From Oscillospiraceae bacterium (GTDB lineage Bacteria > Bacillota > Clostridia > Oscillospirales > CAG-272), in NCBI GenBank assembly GCA_015063855.1, contig SVTI01000017.1:1-35876 (forward strand): a DNA stretch of 35,876 nt, given 5' to 3'. This document shows, one piece after another, positions 8,811 to 17,287 of the stretch; position 1 is the first letter of the stretch; the number at the start of each line of letters is the position of its first letter. The notes under the pieces were generated by a model. That model did not search any database, had not been told where the DNA came from, and was given only the letters and a program-made list of their open reading frames with translations. Made by a program: the position numbers and the translations under genes.

Positions 8811-8841
8811 AAAAACAGACTGTTCAACAGTCTGTTTTTTT
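8811..8841 (+). terminator. Strong bidirectional terminator
   Basis: Stem AAAAACAGACTG/CAGTCTGTTTTT with loop TTCAA, followed on the plus strand by more T. It can end transcription from both sides of the gap between the solute-binding protein and trkH. Confidence 0.85.
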
Positions 8842-8904
8842 GATTATAGAAATTTTATCCATGTGGCATTAGTTGTACTATGATCGTAACGGAACCGATT
8901 GGAT

Positions 8905-9012
8905 ACGGCATCTGCCGCTTTTTTAATATATAAGGAGTTGCTCCATTTCGTGTGAGTTGTTTGCACTGCAGAAATGGGCGAAATTCGGTGCGCCCGGCGG
9001 CGCTTTTTTATA
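8905..9012 (+). repeat. Dispersed modular repeat, copy R2
   Basis: A short hairpin (ACGGCATCTGCCGCT) plus T-run at 8905-8924 is followed by a unit starting AATATATAAGGAGTTGC. The inner block GAGTTGTTTGCACTGCAGAA and the next GGGCGAAATTCG recur inverted in R5 at about 12.75 kb. It ends in CGCCCGGCGGCG and a T-run 2 bases from the trkH stop codon. The 8717-9014 gap holds only R1, the terminator and R2, plus about 60 unassigned bases. Confidence 0.83.
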
Positions 9013-9014
9013 TA

Positions 9015-10475
9015 TCATCGTATGATCTTTGTCTTTGTATTCTTCCAGGTTGCCGGGGCAAACGCAAGGAGCATGGGATATATCTCCAACCGTCCGAAAA
9101 GCATTGCAAAAGACAAAATCACTTTACTGAACGAGGAGTAATCTGCAAAGTTCGACGTAGGACCTACCCCCGCGAAACCCGGACCTATATTATTAAAGCA
9201 GGCTACGACAGCTGTAAAATTAGTCTCCATTGAGAAGGGTTCAAAGCTGATAACAAGGAATGTTGTAAAGAAAATTATCATATAGAGGGCAAAGTAATTT
9301 CTTACACCGTTAAGAGTACCATCATCAAGAGTTTTACCCTCATATTTGACAGAGGTAACAGAGCGAGGATGTATCATCTTATGGAGCTCTGCCTTGATAG
9401 ACTTAAAGAGTATAATAACACGGGATATCTTAAGACCACCTGCCGTCGAGTTTGCACAGCTTCCCATGAACATCAACACAAGGAGTATGCTCTTGGAGAG
9501 AGATGGCCAGAGATCGAAGTTTGTAGTAGCGTACCCTGTTGTTGAAATGATGGTAGCAACCTGAAACGCTCCGTATCTAAGGGATTCTCCAAATCCGGAA
9601 TACATCGACAGAGTATTTACTGTTATGATTGCTGTAGATACAGCTACTATGCCGAGAAATACCCATGCCTCTGTTATCTTGCCCGCTTCACGGAATCTTT
9701 TACATAGAATAAAATAATAAACGTTAAAATTAAGACCGAATATAAGCATAAATACCGTAATCACCCATTGTGAATAGGGTGAATAGGATGCAATGCTGTC
9801 TGCCTTGATACCAAAACCTCCCGTTCCGGCCGTTCCGAAGGTATGAACTATACTCTCAAATAGGTTCATATCACCGAGCAGGAGAAGAACTATCTCTATA
9901 ACTGTCAAACCTAAATATATAAGATACAGTATTTTTGCAGTATCCTTTAATCTCGGAACCAGCTTACCCATAATAGGTCCCGGCATTTCCGCCTTAAGAA
10001 TATGAATTGAACGATCCGAGATGCCCGGGAGAAGCGCAACTATAAAAACAAGGATTCCCATACCGCCTACCCAGTGGGTAAAGCTTCTCCAGAAGAGAAG
10101 CCCGTGGCTCATTGCCTCAATATCGGTAAGTATGGATGCTCCCGTTGTTGTAAATCCGCTGACCGTCTCAAAGAAAGCATCGATATAATTGGGTATCTCA
10201 CCGCTTATTACAAAGGGTAATGCGCCCATTGCCGAGAAGGTAAGCCAGCTCAAGGCTACCATTATAAAGCCCTCTCTTGCGTATATCGTCTTGTCCTTTG
10301 GCTTAGCGGCCCACATTATAAAGTGGCCTAAAAAGAAGGCTATACCTATAGTAGTAAGTATCGAAAAGAAACAGTTTTCCCGGTAAATAGCTGATACAAT
10401 AAGAGGCGGCAGTAAAAGCAAGGCTTCTATATGCATCAATTTACCCGTAAAATATAATATAAGTGAACGGTTCAT
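9015..10475 (-). CDS. trkH: TrkH-family potassium uptake channel subunit
   Basis: A 486-residue integral membrane protein with the fourfold membrane-pore-membrane repeat of the Trk/Ktr superfamily. The four selectivity-filter loops can be read: TTTGAS, GTAGTGGFG, STTGYAT and NNIGPGFAGVGP, each with the filter glycine. It forms the membrane part of a K+ uptake system gated by the cytoplasmic TrkA ring. RBS AAGAGG precedes the ATG, 9 bases after the trkA stop, so the pair is one operon read trkA then trkH. The C-terminus is full length and its stop lies next to repeat R2. Confidence 0.95.
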   Translation of the reverse strand: MNRSLILYFTGKLMHIEALLLLPPLIVSAIYRENCFFSILTTIGIAFFLGHFIMWAAKPKDKTIYAREGFIMVALSWLTFSAMGALPFVISGEIPNYIDAFFETVSGFTTTGASILTDIEAMSHGLLFWRSFTHWVGGMGILVFIVALLPGISDRSIHILKAEMPGPIMGKLVPRLKDTAKILYLIYLGLTVIEIVLLLLGDMNLFESIVHTFGTAGTGGFGIKADSIASYSPYSQWVITVFMLIFGLNFNVYYFILCKRFREAGKITEAWVFLGIVAVSTAIITVNTLSMYSGFGESLRYGAFQVATIISTTGYATTNFDLWPSLSKSILLVLMFMGSCANSTAGGLKISRVIILFKSIKAELHKMIHPRSVTSVKYEGKTLDDGTLNGVRNYFALYMIIFFTTFLVISFEPFSMETNFTAVVACFNNIGPGFAGVGPTSNFADYSSFSKVILSFAMLFGRLEIYPMLLAFAPATWKNTKTKIIR

Positions 10476-10484
10476 AAATGCCTC

Positions 10485-11843
10485 TTATTTAAAAATTTCC
10501 TGTAAAGTATTTATTCTTTTACCCGTAGCAATAATTATAACGTGGTCACCGTCAAGAATAACATCGTCACCGGTAGGAACTATAGTCTTTCTGCCTCGGA
10601 TTATACCTGCGATAAGTATACCCGGTTTTATTGAAAGCTGCTTCAAGGGTATATCAAGATGACCGAAATCCTCATGAACTATGAATTCAAGAGCTTCTGC
10701 CTTATCGTCCATGATCGTATACAATGTCTCCATTTCGCTTCCGATAGAGTTATGAAGAGCTCTTGCATAACCTGAGATCTGATCGGAGATTATCTTGCAG
10801 GGCGATATGATGGTATCAAGACCGAGAGTCTCAGCCAGCTGAGCCAACTCGTTCTGATTTATCTTGGTTATAACCTGAGGAACCTTCTGAGATTGGGCAT
10901 AGATAGAGAGAAGTATATTCTCCTCATCCTTGCCTGTAAGTGCAACGAAGGCATCCATAGAGCGAAGACCTTCCTCAAGAAGAACCTCACGGGATGCGAT
11001 ATCACCCTGGATCACATTAGCACCTGTAAGAAGCTCGGAGAATTCCTCACAGCGCTTCAATTCTCTGTCTATTACGGTAACGTTAGCACCCATCGAGACA
11101 AGTCTCTGTGTCAGATAGAAGGAAGTTCTTGTAGCACCTATTATCATTACGTTCTTTGACTGCTTTTTCATAAGGCCCAGAGCACGGAAGAGCTTCTCTC
11201 CCTCCTGAACAGTCGCGGTAACGCCTATCTTGTCTCCCGCTTCAAGCACAAAATGACCGTCGGGTATATATACATCCTCGCCTCTTCTTACCACGCATAC
11301 AAGGAATTTCTGCTTGAACTTTTTTCTCAGCTCCCAAAGGGTAGTACCCAGCATGGGCGAATCGGCTTTAAGCTTAAGCTCTATCATCTCATAGTTACCT
11401 CTTGAGAAGCGCTCAATATTCATGGCGCCGGGAAGCTTGAGAAGATTAAATAGCTCATGAGCAGCGAGCTTTTCGGGATTTATGGATGAAGCAAGCTCAA
11501 GATGCTGTCTCATGAAGGAAAGACTCTTATCGTTATATTCGGGGTTTCTTATACGGGCGATGGTATGCTTTGCCCCCATTTTTTTCGCAAGAAAGCATGA
11601 GAGCATATTAAGCTCATCCGAATCAGTAACCGAAACGAAGAGCTCGGCATCGCCTACTCCCGCCTCAGTAAGAACATCGCTGTCAGTACCGCTGCCGCAT
11701 ACACCGATAATATCATATATATTTGTTATTTCCGAAATTATTGCAGGCTCATTATCGATAGCCACGATCTCATGTCCCTCGCTTACGAGGTTCGCGAGCA
11801 TAGCGGTTCCTATCTTGCCACAGCCTACTATTACTATCTTCAT
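10485..11843 (-). CDS. trkA: TrkA, RCK-domain regulator of potassium uptake
   Basis: A 452-residue cytoplasmic protein with two tandem RCK modules, the standard TrkA layout. The first Rossmann fold opens with KIVIVGCGKIG and the acidic VAIDN at the end of beta-2; the second opens near residue 230 with VMIIGATRTSFYL and VTVIDRE. Each is followed by a TrkA_C domain (FKQKFLVCVVRRGE... and HEDFGHLDIPLKQLS...). The second glycine motif is degenerate (GATRTS), as is common for the second TrkA half. It binds nucleotide and gates the TrkH pore. First gene of the trkA-trkH operon, with a promoter at 11880-11908. Confidence 0.95.
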   Translation of the reverse strand: MKIVIVGCGKIGTAMLANLVSEGHEIVAIDNEPAIISEITNIYDIIGVCGSGTDSDVLTEAGVGDAELFVSVTDSDELNMLSCFLAKKMGAKHTIARIRNPEYNDKSLSFMRQHLELASSINPEKLAAHELFNLLKLPGAMNIERFSRGNYEMIELKLKADSPMLGTTLWELRKKFKQKFLVCVVRRGEDVYIPDGHFVLEAGDKIGVTATVQEGEKLFRALGLMKKQSKNVMIIGATRTSFYLTQRLVSMGANVTVIDRELKRCEEFSELLTGANVIQGDIASREVLLEEGLRSMDAFVALTGKDEENILLSIYAQSQKVPQVITKINQNELAQLAETLGLDTIISPCKIISDQISGYARALHNSIGSEMETLYTIMDDKAEALEFIVHEDFGHLDIPLKQLSIKPGILIAGIIRGRKTIVPTGDDVILDGDHVIIIATGKRINTLQEIFK

Positions 11844-11879
11844 AGCATTATCTCCGTTAATAGATATATGTTAAATCAC

Positions 11880-11908
11880 ATTATACACCACCTTTATATA
11901 AAATGCAA
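11880..11908 (-). promoter_or_regulatory. Sigma-A promoter of trkA-trkH
   Basis: On the minus strand TTGCAT (11903-11908), 17 bases, TATAAT (11880-11885), about 37 bases before the trkA ATG. The RBS ACGGAGA precedes the start. Confidence 0.7.
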
Positions 11909-11970
11909 TAAGTGATTTTACTTTTTAACTGAATTTTATATCGATTTTTATAACACTAGCATTACTCAAG

Positions 11971-12002
11971 AACATTATCCTGAAAATGATAATGTCTTTT
12001 TT
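11971..12002 (+). terminator. Orphan plus-strand terminator upstream of trkA
   Basis: Stem ACATTATC/GATAATGT (11972-11979 with 11988-11995), then C and a run of T on the plus strand. No plus-strand gene ends here, since trkA starts at 11843 on the other strand. It is probably left from a lost gene, or insulates trkA from the repeat array. Confidence 0.65.
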
Positions 12003-12003
12003 A

Positions 12004-12098
12004 AATATATAGGAAATTGCGACCTTTCGGGCATTTAAGTTAGAGGTTTTGACGTAGTTCATGCCCGATTATCGCTGCGGGTCGGCACCCGCTTTTTT
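12004..12098 (+). repeat. Dispersed modular repeat, copy R3
   Basis: The clearest example of the unit: AATATATAGGAAATTGC at the head, then CTTTCGGGCA, a variable stretch, TTCATGCCCGATTATCGCTG, and the terminal hairpin GCGGGTCGGCACCCGC with a run of six T. The last part is a good intrinsic terminator by itself. R1 and R6 match head and tail but vary in the middle. Confidence 0.88.
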
Positions 12099-12180
12099 AT
12101 ATATATGGAATAACTCTATTTTGCGTGAGTTGTTTGTATTGTAGAGAGTAACGAAATCGTGGAGCTTTTTAATTTATAGG
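12099..12180 (+). repeat. Dispersed modular repeat, copy R4, tandem to R3
   Basis: Follows R3 directly with the head ATATATATGGAATAACTC, then GCGTGAGTTGTTTG as in R2 and R5, and a degraded tail CGTGGAGCTTTTTAA. It shows that units are arranged head to tail and differ in the inner block (R3/R1/R6 type versus R2/R4/R5 type). Confidence 0.7.
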
Positions 12181-12730
12181 AATATGTTTAGTTTTTGCGC
12201 AAAATACTTACTGTGCTGAAAGTAGAAAAAGGGGTGTCATTGACAGTCCTTTTAATATGCCTAAAATATCCCGACTCTCTCAAACAAGTACTTAAAATTC
12301 TGACAACATATCTCGTTTTAAAAAGAAACGACCAAGTGAGTATATACACCCGCGATACTGCACAAATTTCTTCGATCTCAAAAAGCAACGACCAACCGTG
12401 TACATATTCTTGTTGTACAAAGTGCACAACTGTGTTCGCGATCCTACCTATATACGCACAAGAACATTTGTTCGTTTCGACGAAAGTACAGTATTTTGCA
12501 GTTTTGATATTGACAAGTGCAGACGGTTCGACTATAATATAGTCACAGGTTCACGGTACTGCACCGATTCGAATATTTCCCGCCCCGTATATCGTTTCGG
12601 GTACAATATCGTTAACTTGGTGGTTTCTTATCCGGAAAAGAACTTCAAAATAAATCAAAATAACAGCTCGGCATCCGAGATGCCGATAATCGACTCTTCG
12701 GAGTCGACCGTACACAAACGTAAGCATTGA
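12181..12730 (+). other. Unassigned 550-bp segment between inverted repeat arrays
   Basis: No convincing gene is seen. The open frames here (for example 12398-12730 plus) lack a ribosome site, a recognisable motif or a sensible composition. Visible structure includes a near-duplicate AAAAAG-A/C-AACGACCA at about 12329 and 12384, and two strong hairpins near the right end: TCGGCATC-CGA-GATGCCGA and TCGACTC-TTCG-GAGTCGA, the latter with a UUCG-type loop. The segment is bounded on the left by R3-R4 (plus) and on the right by R5 (minus), whose tails point inward. It may be a decayed gene, a non-coding RNA region or cargo of the repeats. Confidence 0.4.
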
Positions 12731-12880
12731 ATGCCGACCCGCAGCGAATTTCGCCCGTTTCTGCAGTGCAAACAACTTACACTAACCGAAATGAATTTTG
12801 CCGGACGTAAAAGCGGCAGGTGCCGCACCCGATATCGGGTATGGCTGTTTTATATAACAGCTTACTTAATTTCCCGATTC
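12731..12880 (-). repeat. Dispersed modular repeat, copy R5, two units
   Basis: On the minus strand the first unit (about 12880-12808) ends in the hairpin GGTGCGGCACCTGCCGC plus T, and the second (12807-12731) carries the R2-type block GTTGTTTGCACTGCAGAA and ends GCTGCGGGTCGGCA. It is inverted relative to R3/R4. The remaining bases to 13150 hold a T-poor, A-rich leader and the ribosome site AAAGGAAA of the first beta-helix gene; I see no strong promoter there. Confidence 0.8.
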
Positions 12881-13150
12881 GGAAAAATTATAACCATATA
12901 AGAATCAAATTTACGTCCCGCATTTAATACGGTAAGTGCTTACTTACGGTACACCCCCCTTCCCCATATCGGCGCGCAATATGGCTAAGGCACAAGCAGA
13001 GACTCCCCTGACCTTTGTGCATGATCAAAAACTAATTCAAAACAAAAATACAACACCTCATGCACAGAATCAAGGGACTCTCCGAAACTTAATAACTAAA
13101 CAAAAACATTTAAACTGAAAAAATTCAAAAAAAGAAAGGAAATTAAAATT

Positions 13151-15484
13151 ATGAATACTACAAATGAAAACAACAATTTTGAAAATGAAACAATCGAAAC
13201 TACCTCTAATGAGTTAGAAACACAGGATACATATGGTTCCGAAACAACAACCGAAACCAATGTGATTAATTCTCCAAACAAAAACTATAAGGTTCGTGCA
13301 AATTATTATAATTATGTTTTTAATGATAGTGATAACAACGATCCTAACAATCACAGACGTCTCGATAATGCACCAATCGACGTTGTCGTTGATCCTGAAG
13401 AAACCGGAAAATATATAAACGTTACAAGTGGAGATATGTCGGCCTGGGTACCTTGTGTATCAATTGAATATTCCGGTAATTTATATGATGATAATGGAAA
13501 CACCACCGGGGATATCAACTTAGATGAAAGTTTTGATTGTACCTTTAAAGCGGAGGTCCCCTTTTTAAATAACGGCGGATATAACGGTTGTATTAACTTT
13601 ACTTGGACTAACAAGAGTTTAGGACAAAATTCTATTCCCGAAAACTGCATTGCGAGTGACTATGATGTTGCATACAATGAAGCCAACCCTGAAAACAGTT
13701 ATGGATTATTTGACAGTGTACTTAATTCAACCGATATGAACGGATTTTCTGTAACATTTTTCCCCAGTAACGTATATGAACACGATGGTGGTTATTATAC
13801 TACACAGTTAAGCCGCTACGTACTCTCATATAAAACGGTGAGTCTTGAAGGTGATTGCACCGAAAATCTTGTAAAACACAAAGCCGGAAATTTGCCTCAA
13901 AACGTGAATATATTCGACTTTGGAGGAGATAACGCTGTAAATACAAAAATATACGTTGAACATTCATCCGATAAGTACAATTTTTATCTTAATGGAATAC
14001 TGTTTGCATCTGTACAGGATATTTTTGTTGATATGGAGAAATGGGGTAATAATGATGGTTACTTTACAGCATCTATTTTAACCATCCCTTATGTTGCTGC
14101 AAATCTTCAAATAATAGATATAGGTAGCTACAGCCTTAATTTAACTCAGACCGAAAAGACCAACATCGGCAACCTCGGAGTAAACATTCTTAATTACTAT
14201 GTTGATAATGAAGGAATTGAGGAAAAGGATTACACTGAAGCATTCAGAACCGCACTTACAAATCACCGCCGCGTGTACGTCCCCGGTGGCACGTATAGAA
14301 TTACCGGTGAATTGGAGATCGGTGACAACTGTGAGCTTGAGCTTGCACAGGATGCGGTACTCGATTTTCAACCTGTTTATTATAAGAAAACCATAGATGC
14401 TCAGACCGGTGAAATTACGGTTAACAGAGATGAACCGGCAATTTTTGAGGAGTTGGAAGACGATCCTTCGGATTTCCGTTGTATCACGTTAAATATGCTG
14501 AGCAGCCTTATAGGTAATCACGCAACTATACGTGTACCCTATAACTTTAAGGGTAGTGTTATTTATGCTTCAACAAGATCTCATCCGAACAGTAATTCGA
14601 TTAATTCAGTTACTCCCTTTGATAGATGGGATCCTCAGTGGAAGCCTGCAAGATACCTTAAGGATATTAATATCGTTAAACCTATTGAACAGAATTCAGC
14701 CGGTAACGTATCCACCGGATTGGTCGGCCGTCATTCTTCTCTTAACGGAGAAACTAACGGTACTGCTGTGTTTATAGAAGGTCACCGTAATACCTTAAAT
14801 ACAGGTTCAACCTACATATGGGGACTTGATTACTCAGGTCTTCGTATAGGAGGTGCTTTCAAATACGGTATTTACGGAAAAAATAACTGCATCAAAGTTG
14901 ACGATACAGGAAATCCTGATCCCACAGGAACTAAAGAAAAGTGGTCTTGGACTTATGACATGAGAATAAATGCTTTTATAGACTGTTGTAAGGTAGGTGT
15001 ATATCTCGATCATTGCAGTAATGCACGAATTTCTGCAGTAATTCAGCCAAGAGCTGCTGAGATTGCAGGTGCACTCAAGTATGCCGAATACGGTATATAT
15101 CTTGATAGCTGCACAAACGTCGATTTAAGCGGCTCACGAGTTTGGGACTGGAATGATACTAACACAAAGTGGGCGTTCGGCAATGATAATCAGCATCTAA
15201 GATTAGTGGGTAACTGCAAAGGATTGATTCTTGATGACTCCATATATTATTCTGAAGAAAGCTATGATTTAAGAGATTTGATCAAGTCCGATAATGACGA
15301 TGATTTCAATAATTTCGATAACATGACCATTCTTCAGGAACCGGTTTCAAAATTCTTCAGCTTTGAAAAAGAAAGTGAAGGCGATGAATTCGTCAACACT
15401 ACATATTTGAAGGATGGTGTTTATATTAAGGCTGAATACATCGAAGACTTGGAAGAAATAGTTAGAGCAATACTTAACGAATAA
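13151..15484 (+). CDS. Tail-spike-like right-handed beta-helix protein with N-terminal lectin-like extension (copy 1)
   Basis: A 777-residue protein without signal peptide or membrane segment. Residues 1-70 are Asn/Thr/Glu-rich and look disordered. Residues about 75-330 look like a beta-sandwich; NFYLNGILFASV is in the style of concanavalin-like (LamG) domains. From about 335 it has the module shared with copies 2 and 3 (LTQTEKTNIGNLGVN, RRVYVPGGTYRITGEL, CELELAQDAV), which is the start of a pectate_lyase_3 type beta-helix, running to about residue 700. No pectinase active-site triad is evident. The last 25 residues hold the shared motif KDGVYIKAEYIEDLEEIV. It is 23 bases upstream of copy 2, so both are likely in one operon. 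Phage tail spikes and surface adhesins share this architecture; which it is here is open. Confidence 0.78.
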   Translation: MNTTNENNNFENETIETTSNELETQDTYGSETTTETNVINSPNKNYKVRANYYNYVFNDSDNNDPNNHRRLDNAPIDVVVDPEETGKYINVTSGDMSAWVPCVSIEYSGNLYDDNGNTTGDINLDESFDCTFKAEVPFLNNGGYNGCINFTWTNKSLGQNSIPENCIASDYDVAYNEANPENSYGLFDSVLNSTDMNGFSVTFFPSNVYEHDGGYYTTQLSRYVLSYKTVSLEGDCTENLVKHKAGNLPQNVNIFDFGGDNAVNTKIYVEHSSDKYNFYLNGILFASVQDIFVDMEKWGNNDGYFTASILTIPYVAANLQIIDIGSYSLNLTQTEKTNIGNLGVNILNYYVDNEGIEEKDYTEAFRTALTNHRRVYVPGGTYRITGELEIGDNCELELAQDAVLDFQPVYYKKTIDAQTGEITVNRDEPAIFEELEDDPSDFRCITLNMLSSLIGNHATIRVPYNFKGSVIYASTRSHPNSNSINSVTPFDRWDPQWKPARYLKDINIVKPIEQNSAGNVSTGLVGRHSSLNGETNGTAVFIEGHRNTLNTGSTYIWGLDYSGLRIGGAFKYGIYGKNNCIKVDDTGNPDPTGTKEKWSWTYDMRINAFIDCCKVGVYLDHCSNARISAVIQPRAAEIAGALKYAEYGIYLDSCTNVDLSGSRVWDWNDTNTKWAFGNDNQHLRLVGNCKGLILDDSIYYSEESYDLRDLIKSDNDDDFNNFDNMTILQEPVSKFFSFEKESEGDEFVNTTYLKDGVYIKAEYIEDLEEIVRAILNE

Positions 15485-15507
15485 AATAATAAAAGGAGGT
15501 AATTAAA

Positions 15508-17136
15508 ATGACTGAACACATTGAAAATAATATTCATTTAACACAGGAAGATAAGCTTAACCTTAAGAACTTAGGAGTTAACGTTAAGCTATACGGAGCT
15601 GTAGGTGACGGTAATGCCGATGATACATCGGCATTTACCGAAGCTCTTGAAAACAATAATCGTGTATATGTCCCCGAAGGTACATATAAGATTACAGGTG
15701 AATTGATAGTCCGTGATAACTGTGAGCTTGAGCTTGCACAGGATGCGGTACTTAATTTCAGGTCTGCAACCAATGAGGTTATCCCCGAAGCATTCAAGTG
15801 TATTACATTGAGTTCTTCAAGCCAACTGGTCGGTAATCATGCAACTATCCGTGTGCCCTATACCTTTGAGGGTAGTGTTATCCGTATAGCTGCCAATCCC
15901 GAGGACGATACAAGTTGCAGAGTCCCTCGTTATCTTAAGGATATCAATATAGTTAAGCTTATCGAAAGCGGAGAGCATGAGTATTCACCTGCATCCTTGG
16001 ACAACGAAACCAACGGTACAGCACTTCTGATAGAAGGTTTAGGCGTAGATGAAAATTCTACCCCAAGCATCTTATGGGGAGTTGAAGCTTCGGGTATTCG
16101 TATCGCAGGTGCCTTTGATTACGGTATCAAGTGCGTCAATACAAATCATGAACTATCCGGCAAAAAGCCCTGGAAATACGAAACCTGCATTGATGCCCTT
16201 ATTGAGAGCTGTCGTACAGGCTTGTATATGGATCATTACAACAATGCTCGTATATCTGCAGTTATTCAAACATGTCAAGCATATAGGCTTAATCTTGAAG
16301 AAGAGGAAAGCTTGAACTATGCCGAGTACGGTATACATCTTGTAAATTGCAGATATATCGATCTGAAGAATTCAAGAATCATAGATAAGGATCCGGAAAG
16401 CGGTGATCTTGCTGTTTCCGATGAATTCAAACACATTAATTTAGTTGGTGATTGCCGTGGATTGATGATAGATAGTTCGCTATGCTCCGTAACAGAGGGG
16501 TTAAATATTAGAGATTATATTCATACTACCACTCCGGAAAACTTTGATAACATGAGTGTTTGGGGCGAACCGAGTTCGAGGTTTTTTGAACTTGGCGACT
16601 ATGGTACATCTAATCTTTATAAGGATTATAGAATTAAATCCCAAGGTGCTATGACCAAAGTCACTGGCATAACTGCTACAGACTATATTAGTTGTAAAAA
16701 AGGTGACACAGTCAAGCTCAATAATATTGACTTATTTACCGGAAAAAACCTCGACTATCATAAAATAGTATTCTACGGCTATGACACTGAAGAAAATGAT
16801 ACAATTAAATGGCTTTTTACCATAAATGCCGATGCCGTAGGCGACAAATCATATATCGTCTTTGATAAAGCAAATTCGAACTTTAATATAAATGAATCCT
16901 GCGGAAGGCATGGTTTAAGTGAGGATAAGGTTACTGACATAAATGGTAAATTAAATAATATTCAATATTTCAGAATTTGTTGCGATTCAGCAGAACTTAC
17001 ATACAATTCGTCAATAGAAGTAAATAATAACAAAACAGCTTTTAAGTTTGGCGAATTAAAAAACGGAATTCGTATCGATGCGCAACAGATTAAAGGCTTG
17101 AAAGAAAGGGTTCAAAATATTAAGGCTACATCTTAG
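15508..17136 (+). CDS. Tail-spike-like right-handed beta-helix protein (copy 2)
   Basis: A 542-residue protein with a strong RBS (AAAGGAGGT) and no signal peptide. It starts directly with the shared head (HLTQEDKLNLKNLGVN, then KLYGAVGDGNADDTSAF), the canonical pectate_lyase_3 opening found in tail spikes. The beta-helix runs to about residue 360. Residues about 385-515 form a second domain (TDYISCKKGDTVKLNNI, YHKIVFYGYD, YFRICCDSAELTYNSSIEVN) in the style of beta-sandwich modules on phage tail-associated proteins of Firmicutes. The end carries KNGIRIDAQQIKGLKERVQ, a short amphipathic helix that could trimerise. It lacks the 330-residue N-terminal extension of copy 1. Followed by a strong terminator. 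Confidence 0.8.
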   Translation: MTEHIENNIHLTQEDKLNLKNLGVNVKLYGAVGDGNADDTSAFTEALENNNRVYVPEGTYKITGELIVRDNCELELAQDAVLNFRSATNEVIPEAFKCITLSSSSQLVGNHATIRVPYTFEGSVIRIAANPEDDTSCRVPRYLKDINIVKLIESGEHEYSPASLDNETNGTALLIEGLGVDENSTPSILWGVEASGIRIAGAFDYGIKCVNTNHELSGKKPWKYETCIDALIESCRTGLYMDHYNNARISAVIQTCQAYRLNLEEEESLNYAEYGIHLVNCRYIDLKNSRIIDKDPESGDLAVSDEFKHINLVGDCRGLMIDSSLCSVTEGLNIRDYIHTTTPENFDNMSVWGEPSSRFFELGDYGTSNLYKDYRIKSQGAMTKVTGITATDYISCKKGDTVKLNNIDLFTGKNLDYHKIVFYGYDTEENDTIKWLFTINADAVGDKSYIVFDKANSNFNINESCGRHGLSEDKVTDINGKLNNIQYFRICCDSAELTYNSSIEVNNNKTAFKFGELKNGIRIDAQQIKGLKERVQNIKATS

Positions 17137-17153
17137 TATACTTTCATAAAAGT

Positions 17154-17193
17154 AAAACAAGACAGGAAAAAATGTTCTGTCTTGTTTTCTTTT
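17154..17193 (+). terminator. Intrinsic terminator after beta-helix copy 2
   Basis: Perfect 12-bp stem AAAACAAGACAG/CTGTCTTGTTTT (17154-17165 with 17177-17188) and U-rich tail. Confidence 0.88.
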
Positions 17194-17223
17194 AGCACAA
17201 ATTGCAAGTTAAACGTACTATCG

Positions 17224-17251
17224 TTGACATTTTAAAAAAGTATGATATAAT
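17224..17251 (+). promoter_or_regulatory. Sigma-A promoter of the first LRR gene
   Basis: TTGACA (17224-17229), 16 bases, extended -10 TGA-TATAAT (17246-17251), then AGGAGGT and ATG at 17288. Confidence 0.85.
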
Positions 17252-17287
17252 TATATTACCGATTAAAATCATACAGGAGGTCGATAT

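Noticed and set aside
8952..9233. Open frame over repeat R2 and the end of trkH
   Set aside because: It is antisense to trkH and begins inside the repeat; no independent support.
12195..12730. Open frames in the unassigned segment (12195-12542, 12398-12730 plus; 12188-12427 minus)
   Set aside because: No ribosome site, no motif, odd composition, overlapping one another on both strands; better seen as non-coding.
12004..12880. CRISPR array or integron attC array
   Set aside because: Repeats are long, few, in both orientations and lack regular spacers; no cas genes or integrase.
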